Shown: positions 50,055 through 59,202, counted from the stretch's first letter. The stretch is 64,000 nucleotides of DNA from Burkholderia sp. OK233 (GCF_900230185.1 NZ_OCSR01000002.1:3844001-3908000); one strand, 5' to 3'. Notes: generated by a model not told the origin, from the letters alone. Translations and numbers: made by a program.

Positions 50055-51591
50055 CTGAGGGGCTCCGGGCCGGGTGTGCCAATGGGTCGAGCATGTCGGC
50101 GGCCTGTTCGATCGTGAGTTGGTGCGCGACGCACGAGCCGAAACCCGGCTGGCCGTCGCGGCGATAAAGGTCGTAGATGCCGGGCGCCGCGGCCAGCAGC
50201 GTGTACGGCGCGCAATGTGCGGCGGCGCACGAGCGCGGACAGCCGCTCAGATGGGCGTCGATGCCATTGGGCAAGCGATCCGCTAGAAGCAGCGCGTCGG
50301 CTTTGGTGTCGGCGAGGCTTTTTGCACAGCCTGTGGAACCGGCGCAGGCGATCAGACGCGCCATAGGCTGCGCGGGATCGCAGGCGAGGCCTAGCGCGTT
50401 CATTTCAGCGAGCACGGCGGGCGCGGCATCGGCAGCGATATCGGGCAGCAACACGCTTTGCCAGGGTGTCATGCGCAGCGTGCCGTTGCCTTGCTGTTGC
50501 GAGAGCGTGGCGAGGCCGCGCAAGGTCGCGGCGTCGAGGCGTCCGAGCGGCGGTTGGCCGCCCACGTGCAGCATTCCCACGACTCGTTGTGCGTGCGCGC
50601 CGAGTCGCAGCGTGGCATCGGCGGACGTGGGGCGTTGCCACTTTGCAAGCGATGTGTCGCGTGACAGGGGGAAATCGACGTACGTTTGAGCGTGCTGCAA
50701 GAGCGCCTCGACGGGATGCGTGGCGAGCAGGTGACGCATGCGCGTGGCATCTGGCGCGGCCAGATCGAGGAACGTGTGCAGTAGCGCGCGGACGAGGTCT
50801 GTGACTTGCGAAGGCAGCAAGGCGGCGAGGGCACCTGTGTAATTCGGACGAGGATGGTCAACGGAGCTATGCGAGCCGGTACGCGCGATATGCTGGAAGG
50901 CATCGGCATCGGCATCGGCATCGGCATCGGCATCGGCATCGGCATCGGCATCGGCATCGGCATTCGTCACAGCTGGCGGACAACCCGCCAAGCCAAACAC
51001 CAATCGCACACCGTCTTCAGCCTGCATCGCCGCCAGCCAGACATCATGCGGATGATCGAGCCTCGCAAGGCGCTCGCCACCATCGAGCAGTAGCGCGAAT
51101 TTGGGCGATAGCGCCGCGAAACGCGCTTCGGATTGCAGCAAGGCGAGCAGTTCGACGCAAAGCGGCCTCGTATCGAACAGCGCAAATGGATCGCGCCCGG
51201 CAGCCGGGCTCACCATCACATTGCGCACGTCGTCCGCGGCGGTCGCGAGCAGCGAGCTGCCAGCATCCGCTGCACCGGTCGCCGGAATCGGTCCAAGCCC
51301 CGCATCGACCAGCGCTGCGATCAACGCCGTTTCATGCCCGCTTCGCACGCCACGGACCTGCAGATTCGCGCGATTGGTCAGCTCGACCACACCGGCCGCA
51401 TGCCGCTCGCTGACCTCGGCGATCACCGCGGCCTGTGCCGCGCTCAGCTCGCCGCCGGGTAATTTGATCCGGCAGATCCCGCCATCGCGCGCGGCGACGA
51501 TGCGCAGCAGCCCCGGGCACGCCGAGGGCCGCAGCGCGCGAGCCGCGTCAGGCAAAGCAGTGGAGGGCGAAGCTTGATTCAAGACGGACAC
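50047..51591 (-). CDS. cobG: Precorrin-3B synthase with in-frame Asp-Ala repeat insert
   Basis: About 514 aa of the nitrite/sulfite-reductase ferredoxin-like family. CobG is an oxygen-dependent monooxygenase with an Fe-S cluster; cysteines in ACAGSTGCAKSLADTK and LSGCPRSCAAAHCAPY are the cluster ligands. N-terminal PGLLRIVAARDGGICRIKLPGGELSAAQAAVIAEVSE starts the ferredoxin-like half. In the middle an (Asp-Ala)n stretch interrupts the protein, encoded by a 6-bp microsatellite. The start is uncertain: GTG 51591 is used, while GTG 51657 would place the N-terminus inside the riboswitch region. First gene of the leftward cob operon. Confidence 0.9.
   Translation of the reverse strand: MSVLNQASPSTALPDAARALRPSACPGLLRIVAARDGGICRIKLPGGELSAAQAAVIAEVSERHAAGVVELTNRANLQVRGVRSGHETALIAALVDAGLGPIPATGAADAGSSLLATAADDVRNVMVSPAAGRDPFALFDTRPLCVELLALLQSEARFAALSPKFALLLDGGERLARLDHPHDVWLAAMQAEDGVRLVFGLAGCPPAVTNADADADADADADADADADADAFQHIARTGSHSSVDHPRPNYTGALAALLPSQVTDLVRALLHTFLDLAAPDATRMRHLLATHPVEALLQHAQTYVDFPLSRDTSLAKWQRPTSADATLRLGAHAQRVVGMLHVGGQPPLGRLDAATLRGLATLSQQQGNGTLRMTPWQSVLLPDIAADAAPAVLAEMNALGLACDPAQPMARLIACAGSTGCAKSLADTKADALLLADRLPNGIDAHLSGCPRSCAAAHCAPYTLLAAAPGIYDLYRRDGQPGFGSCVAHQLTIEQAADMLDPLAHPARSPSDA
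50899..50958 (-). repeat. Hexanucleotide microsatellite inside cobG
   Basis: Ten perfect copies of GGCATC on the + strand, then a partial unit, coding for alternating Asp-Ala on the reverse strand. The period of six preserves the frame upon copy-number change, so slippage would only vary loop length. Confidence 0.95.
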
Positions 51592-51689
51592 CGGGTTGAG
51601 CGTCGCGCGACGGCCCGAGCAAGCCGCCAGGCGGCCATTGCTACGGCATCGGTACACCCCGCCCGATGTAGGCTGGCACGAACAGTCTG

Positions 51690-51840
51690 GCCGGCAGGTC
51701 TCCTGGCTGGCAGGTCATGGTCCGCCGCGGCCTTCCCGGTCGAACCAGTGGCGCGGAGCGCAGGCGGACTCGCTGCATACAGTTGCGGGGGCAGCCACAG
51801 CGACACTGTGTTCCCTCTTCGGCCCCGAAGGGCACCGGCG
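51690..51840 (-). promoter_or_regulatory. Cobalamin (B12) riboswitch in front of cobG
   Basis: On the reverse strand the conserved parts appear in order: GGTGCC (51836-51831), GAAGAGGGAA, GCCCCCGCAACTG, and the B12 box AGCCAGGAGACCTGCC near 51708-51693. It lies between the cobG start and the divergent cobL start. High adenosylcobalamin should repress the cobGHIJ operon. Upstream, TTGTGC and TAATAC with a 16-base spacer form a possible promoter near 51845-51872. The rightward operon has no copy. Confidence 0.95.
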
Positions 51841-51938
51841 GCTGTATTATGCCTTTTTTCGAACAGCACAACGAGGCTGGACGCTTTGATCGGCGTGGCA
51901 CAGCGCATTATTTGAAGATACAGAAAGAGGATGGATGC

Positions 51939-53294
51939 ATGTCGGCGTGGCTGACCGTGGTGGGCATAGGCGATGACGGCTTCGCCGGCTTGGGGAGGCC
52001 CGCGCGGCGTGCTTTGCTGGAAGCGTCGGTAGTTTATGGCGGCGAACGTCATCTGGCGATGCTGCCCGCGCGCCTCACCGCGCGCCGTGCGGCATGGCCG
52101 AAGCCGTTCGATCTCGCGCCTTTGCTGGCGGAGCGTAGAGGGTCCGTGTGTGTGCTGGCGAGTGGGGATCCGATGCTGTTCGGCGTCGGCGCGACCCTCG
52201 CGCGGCAGTTGCCGGCAGGTGAGTTGCGGGTGCTGCCCGCGCCGTCGTCGTTGTCGCTGGCGGCCGCGCGGCTTGGCTGGCCGTTGCAGGACGTCGCGAC
52301 GGTTTCACTGGTAGGACGGCCGTTGCCGACGCTGAATGCTCATTTGCACGACGGCGCGCGCGTCTTCGTGCTGAGTGCCGACGGGCGCACGCCTGCTGCA
52401 CTGGCCGAACTGCTGAATGCGCGCGGCTTCGGCGCGACCCGAATGACCGTGCTGGAACATCTGGGCGGAGATCGGGAGCGGTGTATCGATGGCCGCGCGG
52501 ACCAGTGGCCCGCAGGGGACGTGGCGGGGATGAATCTGATCGCGCTTGAATGCCGTGCAACAGAAGGTGCTCCGCGTTTGCCGCTGACCGTCGGCTTGCC
52601 CGACGATGCCTTTCGCCACGACGGTCAGTTGACCAAACGCGACGTCCGCGCGATCACGCTGGCGCGCCTCGCGCCGACGCCCGGCGAATTGCTGTGGGAT
52701 GTGGGGGCCGGCAGCGGCTCGATCGGTATCGAATGGATGCGCGCGCACCCGACCTGCCGCGCGATCGCGATCGAAGGGCACGCGGAGCGGCAGCGGTTCA
52801 TCGAACACAATCGCGACGCCTTGGGCGTGCCGGGTTTGCAACTGGTGGCCGGCCGCGCGCCTGATGCGTTGGAGGGATTGGCTGTGCCGGATGCCGTGTT
52901 CATCGGCGGTGGCGTGACGGTGCCGGGCGTGCTCGACGCCTGCTGGGCCCGTTTGCGTGACGGCGGACGTCTGGTCGCCAATGCCGTGACCTTGCAAGGC
53001 GAGGCAGCGCTGGCAGCGTGGCGCGAGCAACACGGCGGCACGTTGACCCGCATCGCGCTGGCCGACGCACAGCCGCTCGGTGGCTTCGATACGTGGCGCC
53101 AGGCGTTGCCGGTCACGCTGCTGGAGGTCACGAAGCTGGCCAGCAGCACTAACGGCACGTCCAGCACGAGCGGCCCGTCCAGCAGGAACACCGCGCCCGG
53201 TACGAATGGCACAAACGACACAAACGGCGCCTCAAGCAGGAGCGCCATATCCAGCATCTCCACCAGTTCAGCCGACTCACCATCCCACCCGTAA
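51939..53294 (+). CDS. cobL: Precorrin-6B C5,15-methyltransferase (decarboxylating)
   Basis: A 451-aa fusion of CbiE- and CbiT-like halves. CbiE part: WLTVVGIGDDGFAGLGRPARRALLEASVVYGGERHLAML with VLASGDPMLFGVGATLARQL. CbiT part: GELLWDVGAGSGSIGIEWMRAHPTCRAIAIEG, a Rossmann SAM site at about residues 245-280, and DAVFIGGGVTVPGVLDACW. It methylates C5 and C15 and decarboxylates the C12 acetate. The last about 50 residues are a Ser/Thr/Asn-rich tail. GAGG 8 bases before the ATG at 51939 fixes the start. Its stop overlaps the cbiD start (TAATG). Confidence 0.95.
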   Translation: MSAWLTVVGIGDDGFAGLGRPARRALLEASVVYGGERHLAMLPARLTARRAAWPKPFDLAPLLAERRGSVCVLASGDPMLFGVGATLARQLPAGELRVLPAPSSLSLAAARLGWPLQDVATVSLVGRPLPTLNAHLHDGARVFVLSADGRTPAALAELLNARGFGATRMTVLEHLGGDRERCIDGRADQWPAGDVAGMNLIALECRATEGAPRLPLTVGLPDDAFRHDGQLTKRDVRAITLARLAPTPGELLWDVGAGSGSIGIEWMRAHPTCRAIAIEGHAERQRFIEHNRDALGVPGLQLVAGRAPDALEGLAVPDAVFIGGGVTVPGVLDACWARLRDGGRLVANAVTLQGEAALAAWREQHGGTLTRIALADAQPLGGFDTWRQALPVTLLEVTKLASSTNGTSSTSGPSSRNTAPGTNGTNDTNGASSRSAISSISTSSADSPSHP

Positions 53295-54382
53295 TGCGCG
53301 AAGAAACGCCCGAACAACCCGCACCGCTGCGTAGCGGCTATACGACCGGCAGTTGCGCCACCGCGACGTCGCTCGCGGCCGCGCGTCTGTTGCTCGCGGG
53401 TATCGTCAGCGAGGTCGCGGAGATCGTGCTGCCGAAGGGCCAGCATGTGCCGATGCCACTGGTCTTCTGCCGCCTGACCACCGACGGCGCGGAAGCCGGC
53501 ACGGTAAAAGACGCAGGCGATGACCCCGACGTGACGCACGGCGCGATCGTATTCGCCCGCGTGCGCTTGCGTGCCGAACCGGGTGTGATATTCCGTGCGG
53601 GACCAGGCGTCGGTACGGTGACGCGCGCCGGCCTTACGCTGCCCGTCGGCGAACCAGCGATCAATCCCGTCCCGCGCAAGATGATGACCGAACATCTGAC
53701 CGAGCTCGCGGCGGAACATGCTTACACCGGTGGCTTCGAAGTGACGATCGGCGTCGAAGGCGGCGAAGCACTCGCACTGAAAACGATGAACCCGCGCCTC
53801 GGCATTCTCGGCGGCCTGTCGATTCTCGGCACCACCGGCATCGTACGGCCGTTCTCGTGCTCGGCCTATATCGCATCGATTCATCAGGGCATCGACGTCG
53901 CGCGTGCGAATGGTTACCTGCACCTCGCGGCCTGCACCGGCAATGCAAGCGAAGACGCGATGCGCGCGCATTACGGTCTGCCGGACATCGCGCTGATCGA
54001 AATGGGCGACTTCGTCGGCGCGGTGCTCAAGCACATGAAGCGTGCGCCGGTCGAGCGCCTGAGCGTGTGCGGCGGCTTCGGCAAACTCAGCAAACTGGCA
54101 GCCGGGCACCTCGATCTGCATAGCCGCAATTCGAGCATCGATCTGGAGCGGCTTGCAACCTGGGCGGCCGAGTATGGCGCGGACGACGCATTGCAGGCAG
54201 CGATCCTCGCCGCCAATACGAGCCAGCAGGCGGTCGCGTTGGCGCACGCGCAAAACGTGCCACTCGGCGATATCGTCTGCCGTCACGCACTTGCTGTCGC
54301 GCGCGATATCGTGCCGCCGCAGGTCGCGGTCGAAATGTTCGCGATCGATCGCCTCGGCAATCTGATCGGAGCGGCCAAATGA
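53294..54382 (+). CDS. cbiD: Cobalt-precorrin-5B C1-methyltransferase, CbiD
   Basis: A 362-aa CbiD. Signatures: LRSGYTTGSCATATSLAAARLLLAG at the N-terminus, GGLSILGTTGIVRPFS in the middle and GDFVGAVLKHMKRAPVERLSVCGGFGKLSKLAAGHLDLHSRNSSIDL near the C-terminus. It methylates C1 of the corrin ring. In classical aerobic pathways this step is performed by CobF, which is absent here; CbiD is otherwise a mark of the anaerobic route. Starts overlap both neighbours (TAATG with cobL, ATGATG with cobK). Confidence 0.96.
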   Translation: MREETPEQPAPLRSGYTTGSCATATSLAAARLLLAGIVSEVAEIVLPKGQHVPMPLVFCRLTTDGAEAGTVKDAGDDPDVTHGAIVFARVRLRAEPGVIFRAGPGVGTVTRAGLTLPVGEPAINPVPRKMMTEHLTELAAEHAYTGGFEVTIGVEGGEALALKTMNPRLGILGGLSILGTTGIVRPFSCSAYIASIHQGIDVARANGYLHLAACTGNASEDAMRAHYGLPDIALIEMGDFVGAVLKHMKRAPVERLSVCGGFGKLSKLAAGHLDLHSRNSSIDLERLATWAAEYGADDALQAAILAANTSQQAVALAHAQNVPLGDIVCRHALAVARDIVPPQVAVEMFAIDRLGNLIGAAK

Positions 54383-55101
54383 TGCGGGTCTTGCTGCTCG
54401 GTGGCACAGGCGACGCTTTGCGGATTGCCAGGCAGCTCGACCCTGAGCATGTGTACAGTCTCGCGGGCCTCGGCAAGGTGCCGGACGATCTGTCATGCGA
54501 GGTGCGCGTGGGCGGCTTCGGCGGCAGCGAAGGGTTGGCGCGCTATATCGAGGACAAACGCATTAGCCTCGTGATCGACGCGACGCATCCGTACGCCGCG
54601 CAGATCAGCGCAAATGCCGCGAAAGCGAGCAGTGCGGCGCGCGTACCGTGCTGGGCGCTGCGTCGCGCGGGATGGCAGCCGCAAGCCGGCGACGACTGGC
54701 GCATGGTCGACGATTGGACCGAACTCACGGCCGCGCTTGCTTCATTCAGGCGGCCACTGTTCACACTCGGACGCGAACCGCTCGCGCATCTCGACGAAAT
54801 CCCGTCGCAGCAATTCTGGACGGTACGCTGCCTCGACGCACACGAAACCAGTCCACGTGCGCGGATTTTGGCGACACGCGGCCCATTTACGCTCGAAGGC
54901 GAGCGAGCGCTGTTCAGCGCGGAAACATTCGATGTCGTCGTCAGCAAAAACAGCGGCGGCAGCGCAACCGAAGCGAAACTCGAGGTCGCGCGTGAACGCG
55001 GCTTGCCGGTGGTCATGCTGCGGCGCCCTGCATTGCCCGCAGTCGATCGTGAGTTTGCAAACGTGGCCGACTTGCTGGAAGCATTGCAAGTTTCAGGTTA
55101 A
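54379..55101 (+). CDS. cobK: Precorrin-6A reductase
   Basis: A 240-aa NADPH-dependent reductase of the precorrin-6x family. MMRVLLLGGTGDALRIARQLDPEHVYSLAG is the Rossmann start, LVIDATHPYAAQISANAAKAS the central signature and VVVSKNSGGSATEAKLEVARERGLPVVMLRRP the NADPH site. It starts 4 bases before the cbiD stop. It reduces precorrin-6A to precorrin-6B before CobL acts. Confidence 0.95.
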   Translation: MMRVLLLGGTGDALRIARQLDPEHVYSLAGLGKVPDDLSCEVRVGGFGGSEGLARYIEDKRISLVIDATHPYAAQISANAAKASSAARVPCWALRRAGWQPQAGDDWRMVDDWTELTAALASFRRPLFTLGREPLAHLDEIPSQQFWTVRCLDAHETSPRARILATRGPFTLEGERALFSAETFDVVVSKNSGGSATEAKLEVARERGLPVVMLRRPALPAVDREFANVADLLEALQVSG

Positions 55102-55147
55102 CCGGCGCATGCACGTCATGCCGGCCAAACGAATCATGGAGTAGTGA

Positions 55148-55876
55148 ATGACGGTGTTTTTTATCGGCGCGGGTCCCGGCGACCCGGAACTGATCACGGT
55201 AAAAGGGCAACGCCTTGTGCGCGGCTGCCCGGTGATCCTGTACGCCGGCTCGCTGGTGCCGGCCGCTGTGCTCGAGGGGCATAGCGCGGAGCAGGTCGTA
55301 AATACCGCCGAACTCGACCTCGATCAGATCGTCGCCTTACTCAAGGCCGCACACGACAAAGGCCAGGACGTGGCGCGCGTGCATTCCGGCGACCCGTCCT
55401 TGTATGGCGCGATCGGCGAGCAGATTCGCAGACTCCGCGAACTCGACATTCCCTATGAGATCGTGCCTGGCGTAACGGCAACCGCGGCATGCGCGGCCAC
55501 ACTCGGCTGCGAACTCACCTTGCCCAATATTTCGCAGACGCTGATCCTCACGCGCTTCGCAAGCAAAACAACGATGCCGGAAGGCGAACAACTCGGCGAC
55601 CTCGCGAAACATCGCGCGACGATGGCGATTCACCTCGGTGTGCGCCATCTTGCACGCATCGTCGATGAATTGCGGCCGCATTACGGCGGCGCGTGTCCGG
55701 TCGCGGTGATCTATCGCGCGAGCTGGCCGGATGAAGAAAAAATCACCGGCACGCTCGACGATATCGTCGGCAAAGTGCAGTCCACCAACATAGAACGGAC
55801 TGCGCTGATCCTGGTGGGACAGGTGCTGGCGGCCGAGGGATTCGCGGAGTCGACGTTGTACGCGAAAGGCGGCTGA
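55148..55876 (+). CDS. cobM: Precorrin-4 C11-methyltransferase
   Basis: A 242-aa tetrapyrrole methylase. It begins MTVFFIGAGPGDPELITVKGQRLVRGCPVILYAGSLVP; SAM-binding SGDPSLYGAIGEQIRRL, VPGVTATAACAATLGCELTLP and MAIHLGVRHLARIVDELRPH follow. It adds the C11 methyl to precorrin-4. It is last in the rightward cob operon, 46 bases after cobK, and converges on potF with 28 bases between. Confidence 0.96.
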   Translation: MTVFFIGAGPGDPELITVKGQRLVRGCPVILYAGSLVPAAVLEGHSAEQVVNTAELDLDQIVALLKAAHDKGQDVARVHSGDPSLYGAIGEQIRRLRELDIPYEIVPGVTATAACAATLGCELTLPNISQTLILTRFASKTTMPEGEQLGDLAKHRATMAIHLGVRHLARIVDELRPHYGGACPVAVIYRASWPDEEKITGTLDDIVGKVQSTNIERTALILVGQVLAAEGFAESTLYAKGG

Positions 55877-55904
55877 TCCGCACACCGCCGATTCAGCCGA
55901 TTCC

Positions 55905-57020
55905 TTATCCCCCTGACTTCAACTGTGCCCAGAGCCTGCTTTCCAGGCGTTTGATCTGGGCGGGCAAGGGCTTGAGCAGAAACAGCGTTTTCAGCACGGA
56001 CTCAGGCGGGTACACGGTCGGATCGTTGAGAATTTCCGGCCGCACGAATTTGCGCGCGGCGGCGTCCGCATTCGGATAGAACACCTCATTGGTGATCCCG
56101 GCATGAACCTCGGGGCGCTCGATGTAGTTGATCCAGTTGAGCGCCGCCTCCGGATGCGGCGCATCTTTGGGGATCGCCATCATGTCGAACCAGATCGGCG
56201 CACCGCCTTGAGGAATGAAGTATTTGACCTCGTAACTCTTGCCGGCTTCGCGCGCGCGATGGGCCGCCATCGATACGTCACCTGACCAGCTCAGCGCGAA
56301 GCAGATGTCGTCGCCCGCAAGATCGTTGATGTAGCTCGTCGCGTTGAACTGCGTGATGTACGGACGGATTTTCTTCAGCGCGTCGTACGCGGCCTGATAG
56401 TCGGCCGGATTCACGCTGCTCGGATCGCGCCCGAGATAGTGCAACGTCACCGCGAACACATCGGTCGGCGCATCGAGTATGGATACGCCGCAACTCTTCA
56501 GCTTGCTCAGATATTCGGGCTTGAAGAGGATGTCCCAGTTATCGAGCGGCGCATCGTTGCCAAGAATCTTTTTGACGCGTGTGACGTTGTAGCCCAGGCC
56601 CGTGGTGCCCCACGCCCACGGCACGGCGTACTGGTTGCCGGGGTCCGCGTCGGCGACCAGCTTGAGCAGACCGCGGTCGAGGTTCACCAGGTTCGGCAGT
56701 TTCGATTTGTCGAGCTTCTGGTAGATGCCGGCTCCGATCTGCTGGGCGAGAAAGTTGGAGGTCGGCACCACGACGTCGTAGCCGGTAGAACCCGTCAGCA
56801 GTTTCGCCTGCAAGGTTTCGTCGCCGTCGTAGACATCGTATTGCACGTGGATGCCGGACTCTTTCTCGAAGTTCGGCACGGTGTCTTTCGCGATGTAGTC
56901 GGCCCAGTTGTACGGATTGAGCTGCTTTTCGTCGGCGTGCGAGGCGGTGCCGAACGCGCAGAACAACAGCGCTGCCAGCAGCGGCGCGGCCGGCCTCGGC
57001 TTCATGAAGGTGTGGGGCAT
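55905..57020 (-). CDS. Spermidine/putrescine-type ABC transporter substrate-binding protein
   Basis: A 371-aa periplasmic binding protein of the PotD/PotF family. The signal peptide ends at TASHA (MKPRPAAPLLAALLFCAFGTASHA). The pocket segments LNPYNWADYIAKDTVPNFEKESGIHVQYDVYDGDETLQAKLLTG and YAVPWAWGTTGLGYNV carry the aromatic and acidic residues used for polyamine binding. It is encoded just after the agmatinase-family gene on the same strand. No permease genes are adjacent, so it may use a transporter encoded elsewhere. ATG 57020 is chosen; upstream TTG 57044 is less likely. Confidence 0.88.
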   Translation of the reverse strand: MPHTFMKPRPAAPLLAALLFCAFGTASHADEKQLNPYNWADYIAKDTVPNFEKESGIHVQYDVYDGDETLQAKLLTGSTGYDVVVPTSNFLAQQIGAGIYQKLDKSKLPNLVNLDRGLLKLVADADPGNQYAVPWAWGTTGLGYNVTRVKKILGNDAPLDNWDILFKPEYLSKLKSCGVSILDAPTDVFAVTLHYLGRDPSSVNPADYQAAYDALKKIRPYITQFNATSYINDLAGDDICFALSWSGDVSMAAHRAREAGKSYEVKYFIPQGGAPIWFDMMAIPKDAPHPEAALNWINYIERPEVHAGITNEVFYPNADAAARKFVRPEILNDPTVYPPESVLKTLFLLKPLPAQIKRLESRLWAQLKSGG

Positions 57021-57060
57021 GATGGTCGTCCAGTGAGGGTTCAACAGAGCGGTCGCGGCC

Positions 57061-58047
57061 TTACATACGCTGATGGCGTTGCAGCTTCTGATTGCGCATC
57101 AGGCACAGCATGTCGGCGGCAAGGTGGGCCGCGGCGAGCGCGGTGACGTCGCTGTGGTCGTAGGGCGGCGACACCTCCACCACGTCCGCGCCGACCAGAT
57201 TCACGGCGCCCAGCGCGCGAACGATTTCCAGCGCCTGTGCCGAGCTCAGGCCGCCCGCCACCGGCGTGCCCGTGCCGGGTGCGAAGGCCGGATCGAGACA
57301 GTCGATGTCGAACGTGAGGTAGGTGGGCGCATCGCCGACGATCGACAGCACTTCGTCGATGGTCGCCTGCGTGCCGTTGCGATGGACCCACGGCGCGTCG
57401 AGAATGCGCACGCCCATAAAGTCGTCGTTCCAGGTGCGAATGCCGATCTGCACCGAGCGCGCGGGATCGATCAGCCCTTCACGGATCGCCTTGTAGAACA
57501 TCGTGCCGTGATTCAGCGAATCGGGGTTGTCGTCCGGCCACGTGTCGCAATGCGCGTCGAAGTGGATCAGGCTCAACGGCTTGCCGTACTTTTCAGCGTG
57601 CGCGACCAGCAGCGGGTAGGTGATGTAGTGGTCGCCGCCGAGCGTCAGCATGCGGGTGCCCGTGGCGAGAATCCCGCGGGCGTGGGCGATGATCGCGTCG
57701 CGAATGCCGAGCGAGTTGTGGGCGTCGAACCAGCAGTCGCCGTAATCCACCACGTTCAGATGATCGAACGGGTCGATGCCCCATGGAAACGCGCCCAGTT
57801 CGGCCAGTTGCACCGAGGCTGCACGCATGCCCGCCGGGCCGAAACGCGTGCCGGGGCGGAAGGTGGTCGCGAGATCGAGCGGAATGCCCGATACGGCGAC
57901 GTCGACGCCGGTGAGATCGCGCGTGTACGGCCGGCGCATGAAGGACAGCACGCCGGCATAGGTGGGAGCATGGGGTTGGCCGGACGCGTCAGTGCCCGCG
58001 GCAGGGGTGGTCGAGGCGGAGTGCAAAGCGTTCAGGTTCAGGGTCAT
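57061..58047 (-). CDS. speB: Agmatinase/guanidinobutyrase family ureohydrolase
   Basis: A 328-aa binuclear manganese hydrolase. Mn ligands: LTLGGDHYITYPL (His), IHFDAHCDTWP (Asp/His/Asp) and LTFDIDCLDPAFAPGTGTPVAGG (Asp/Asp). Agmatine would give putrescine plus urea, while guanidinobutyrate would give GABA; sequence alone does not separate them. It is followed by a polyamine-binding protein gene and is divergent from a LysR gene, as in guanidino-acid catabolism loci. ATG 58047 (MTLNLN) is chosen. Confidence 0.88.
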   Translation of the reverse strand: MTLNLNALHSASTTPAAGTDASGQPHAPTYAGVLSFMRRPYTRDLTGVDVAVSGIPLDLATTFRPGTRFGPAGMRAASVQLAELGAFPWGIDPFDHLNVVDYGDCWFDAHNSLGIRDAIIAHARGILATGTRMLTLGGDHYITYPLLVAHAEKYGKPLSLIHFDAHCDTWPDDNPDSLNHGTMFYKAIREGLIDPARSVQIGIRTWNDDFMGVRILDAPWVHRNGTQATIDEVLSIVGDAPTYLTFDIDCLDPAFAPGTGTPVAGGLSSAQALEIVRALGAVNLVGADVVEVSPPYDHSDVTALAAAHLAADMLCLMRNQKLQRHQRM

Positions 58048-58231
58048 ACACGTCGGTCCAGTCAGTTTCAATGAGCGCCGTCACACAAACATTTCTCATG
58101 TCTGACGAAACAGCATGCGGCGTGTGAAGATCAACTGGCGCTATGATTGCGAGGCAATATTCCGGCGAAAAGCGAAGAATCTTGCTGGAAGTATCGATAT
58201 TTCTAATACCTTCCCTGACCGTGGCGACCCG

Positions 58232-59119
58232 ATGCGTAGACTTCCCCCTCTGCAGGCTTTGCTCGCTTTCGACGCCGCCGCGCGCCTCGGCAGCTTTACG
58301 CGCGCGGCGCAGGAACTCGCGCTGACCCAGTCGGCGATCAGCCATCAGATCCAGCAACTCGAGGAGTGGGCCGGGGTGCCGCTGTTCCGGCGGATCGGAC
58401 GCGGCGTCGCGTTGACGGCCGCCGGCGTGCTGTTTGCGCAGACCGTGACGTCGGCGATGACGACCCTCGCGGATGGGCGCGATCGCATCGAGCCGTATGG
58501 CAACCCGGATTCCGTGATCATCTATTGCGCGCTGCAGTTCGCGACGGGCTGGATCATGCCGCGCATGCCGGTTTTTTTGGAGGCAATGCCGAACATCGAG
58601 ATCTGGCTCGTTACCGGGGACGAGGTCAACGAGATTGATCGTGTCGATGTCGACCTGGTCGTTTCCACGAAGGAGATCCGAACGCCTGAAGTGATCTGCG
58701 AGCCGTTGCTTGACGAGGAGGCGGTCGCTATCTGCGGCCCCGTGACCGCGCGCCGTCTGCGTTCGATGCCCTTTCCCGAGGTGTTGACGCAGGCGCCGTT
58801 GCTGGTGCTCGAGCAGCGTCCGGAGTGGGCGCCGTGGTTGCCTGAGTTACGGCGTGGCGGTTTGCGCACGCGGCGCGCGATGACGGTCGACGACCCCCGT
58901 ATCCTTGTGGCGGCCGCCGAGCAGGAAGCGGGCATTGCGATGGTGTCCCGGCTCACCGCCGGCGACGCATTGACGAGCGGGCGCGTCGAGGTCTTGCCGC
59001 AGATCCCGGGCTTCGCGCTCGCGCCGCTCTGGTTGATGCGCTCCGCCCAACCGGCGCGCTCCGCGGCGGTGGATGCGGTTTATGCGTGGATGGTGAGGCT
59101 CTGCCGGGACGGAGGTTGA
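58232..59119 (+). CDS. LysR-family regulator (GcvA-like)
   Basis: A 295-aa LysR protein of the GcvA subgroup. HTH: MRRLPPLQALLAFDAAARLGSFTRAAQELALTQSAISHQIQQLEEWAGVPLFRRIGRGVALTAAG. The effector domain starts near 90 (DSVIIYCALQFATGWIMPRMPVFLEAMPNIEIWL). It lies divergent from the agmatinase-family gene (185-bp gap) and probably regulates it and the binding-protein gene. ATG 58232 is the family-standard start; the ribosome site is weak (GTGGCG). Confidence 0.9.
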   Translation: MRRLPPLQALLAFDAAARLGSFTRAAQELALTQSAISHQIQQLEEWAGVPLFRRIGRGVALTAAGVLFAQTVTSAMTTLADGRDRIEPYGNPDSVIIYCALQFATGWIMPRMPVFLEAMPNIEIWLVTGDEVNEIDRVDVDLVVSTKEIRTPEVICEPLLDEEAVAICGPVTARRLRSMPFPEVLTQAPLLVLEQRPEWAPWLPELRRGGLRTRRAMTVDDPRILVAAAEQEAGIAMVSRLTAGDALTSGRVEVLPQIPGFALAPLWLMRSAQPARSAAVDAVYAWMVRLCRDGG

Positions 59120-59202
59120 GGCGCGACCCATGCGCCCTGCGCCCCCGAAAATTTCGCAAGCTCTGCACCATCTTCCGGCAATGAGGCAGCTATCCTAGCG
59201 GC

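Noticed and set aside
50899..50958. CRISPR-like regular repeat
   Set aside because: The unit is 6 bp, contiguous and coding, with no spacers and no cas genes. The 36035 array (12-bp units, no spacers) is rejected for the same reason.
52625..54496. 623-codon reverse frame opposite cobL and cbiD
   Set aside because: Its composition (Arg/Ala/His-rich) is that of an antisense shadow; the + strand shows complete CobL and CbiD motifs.
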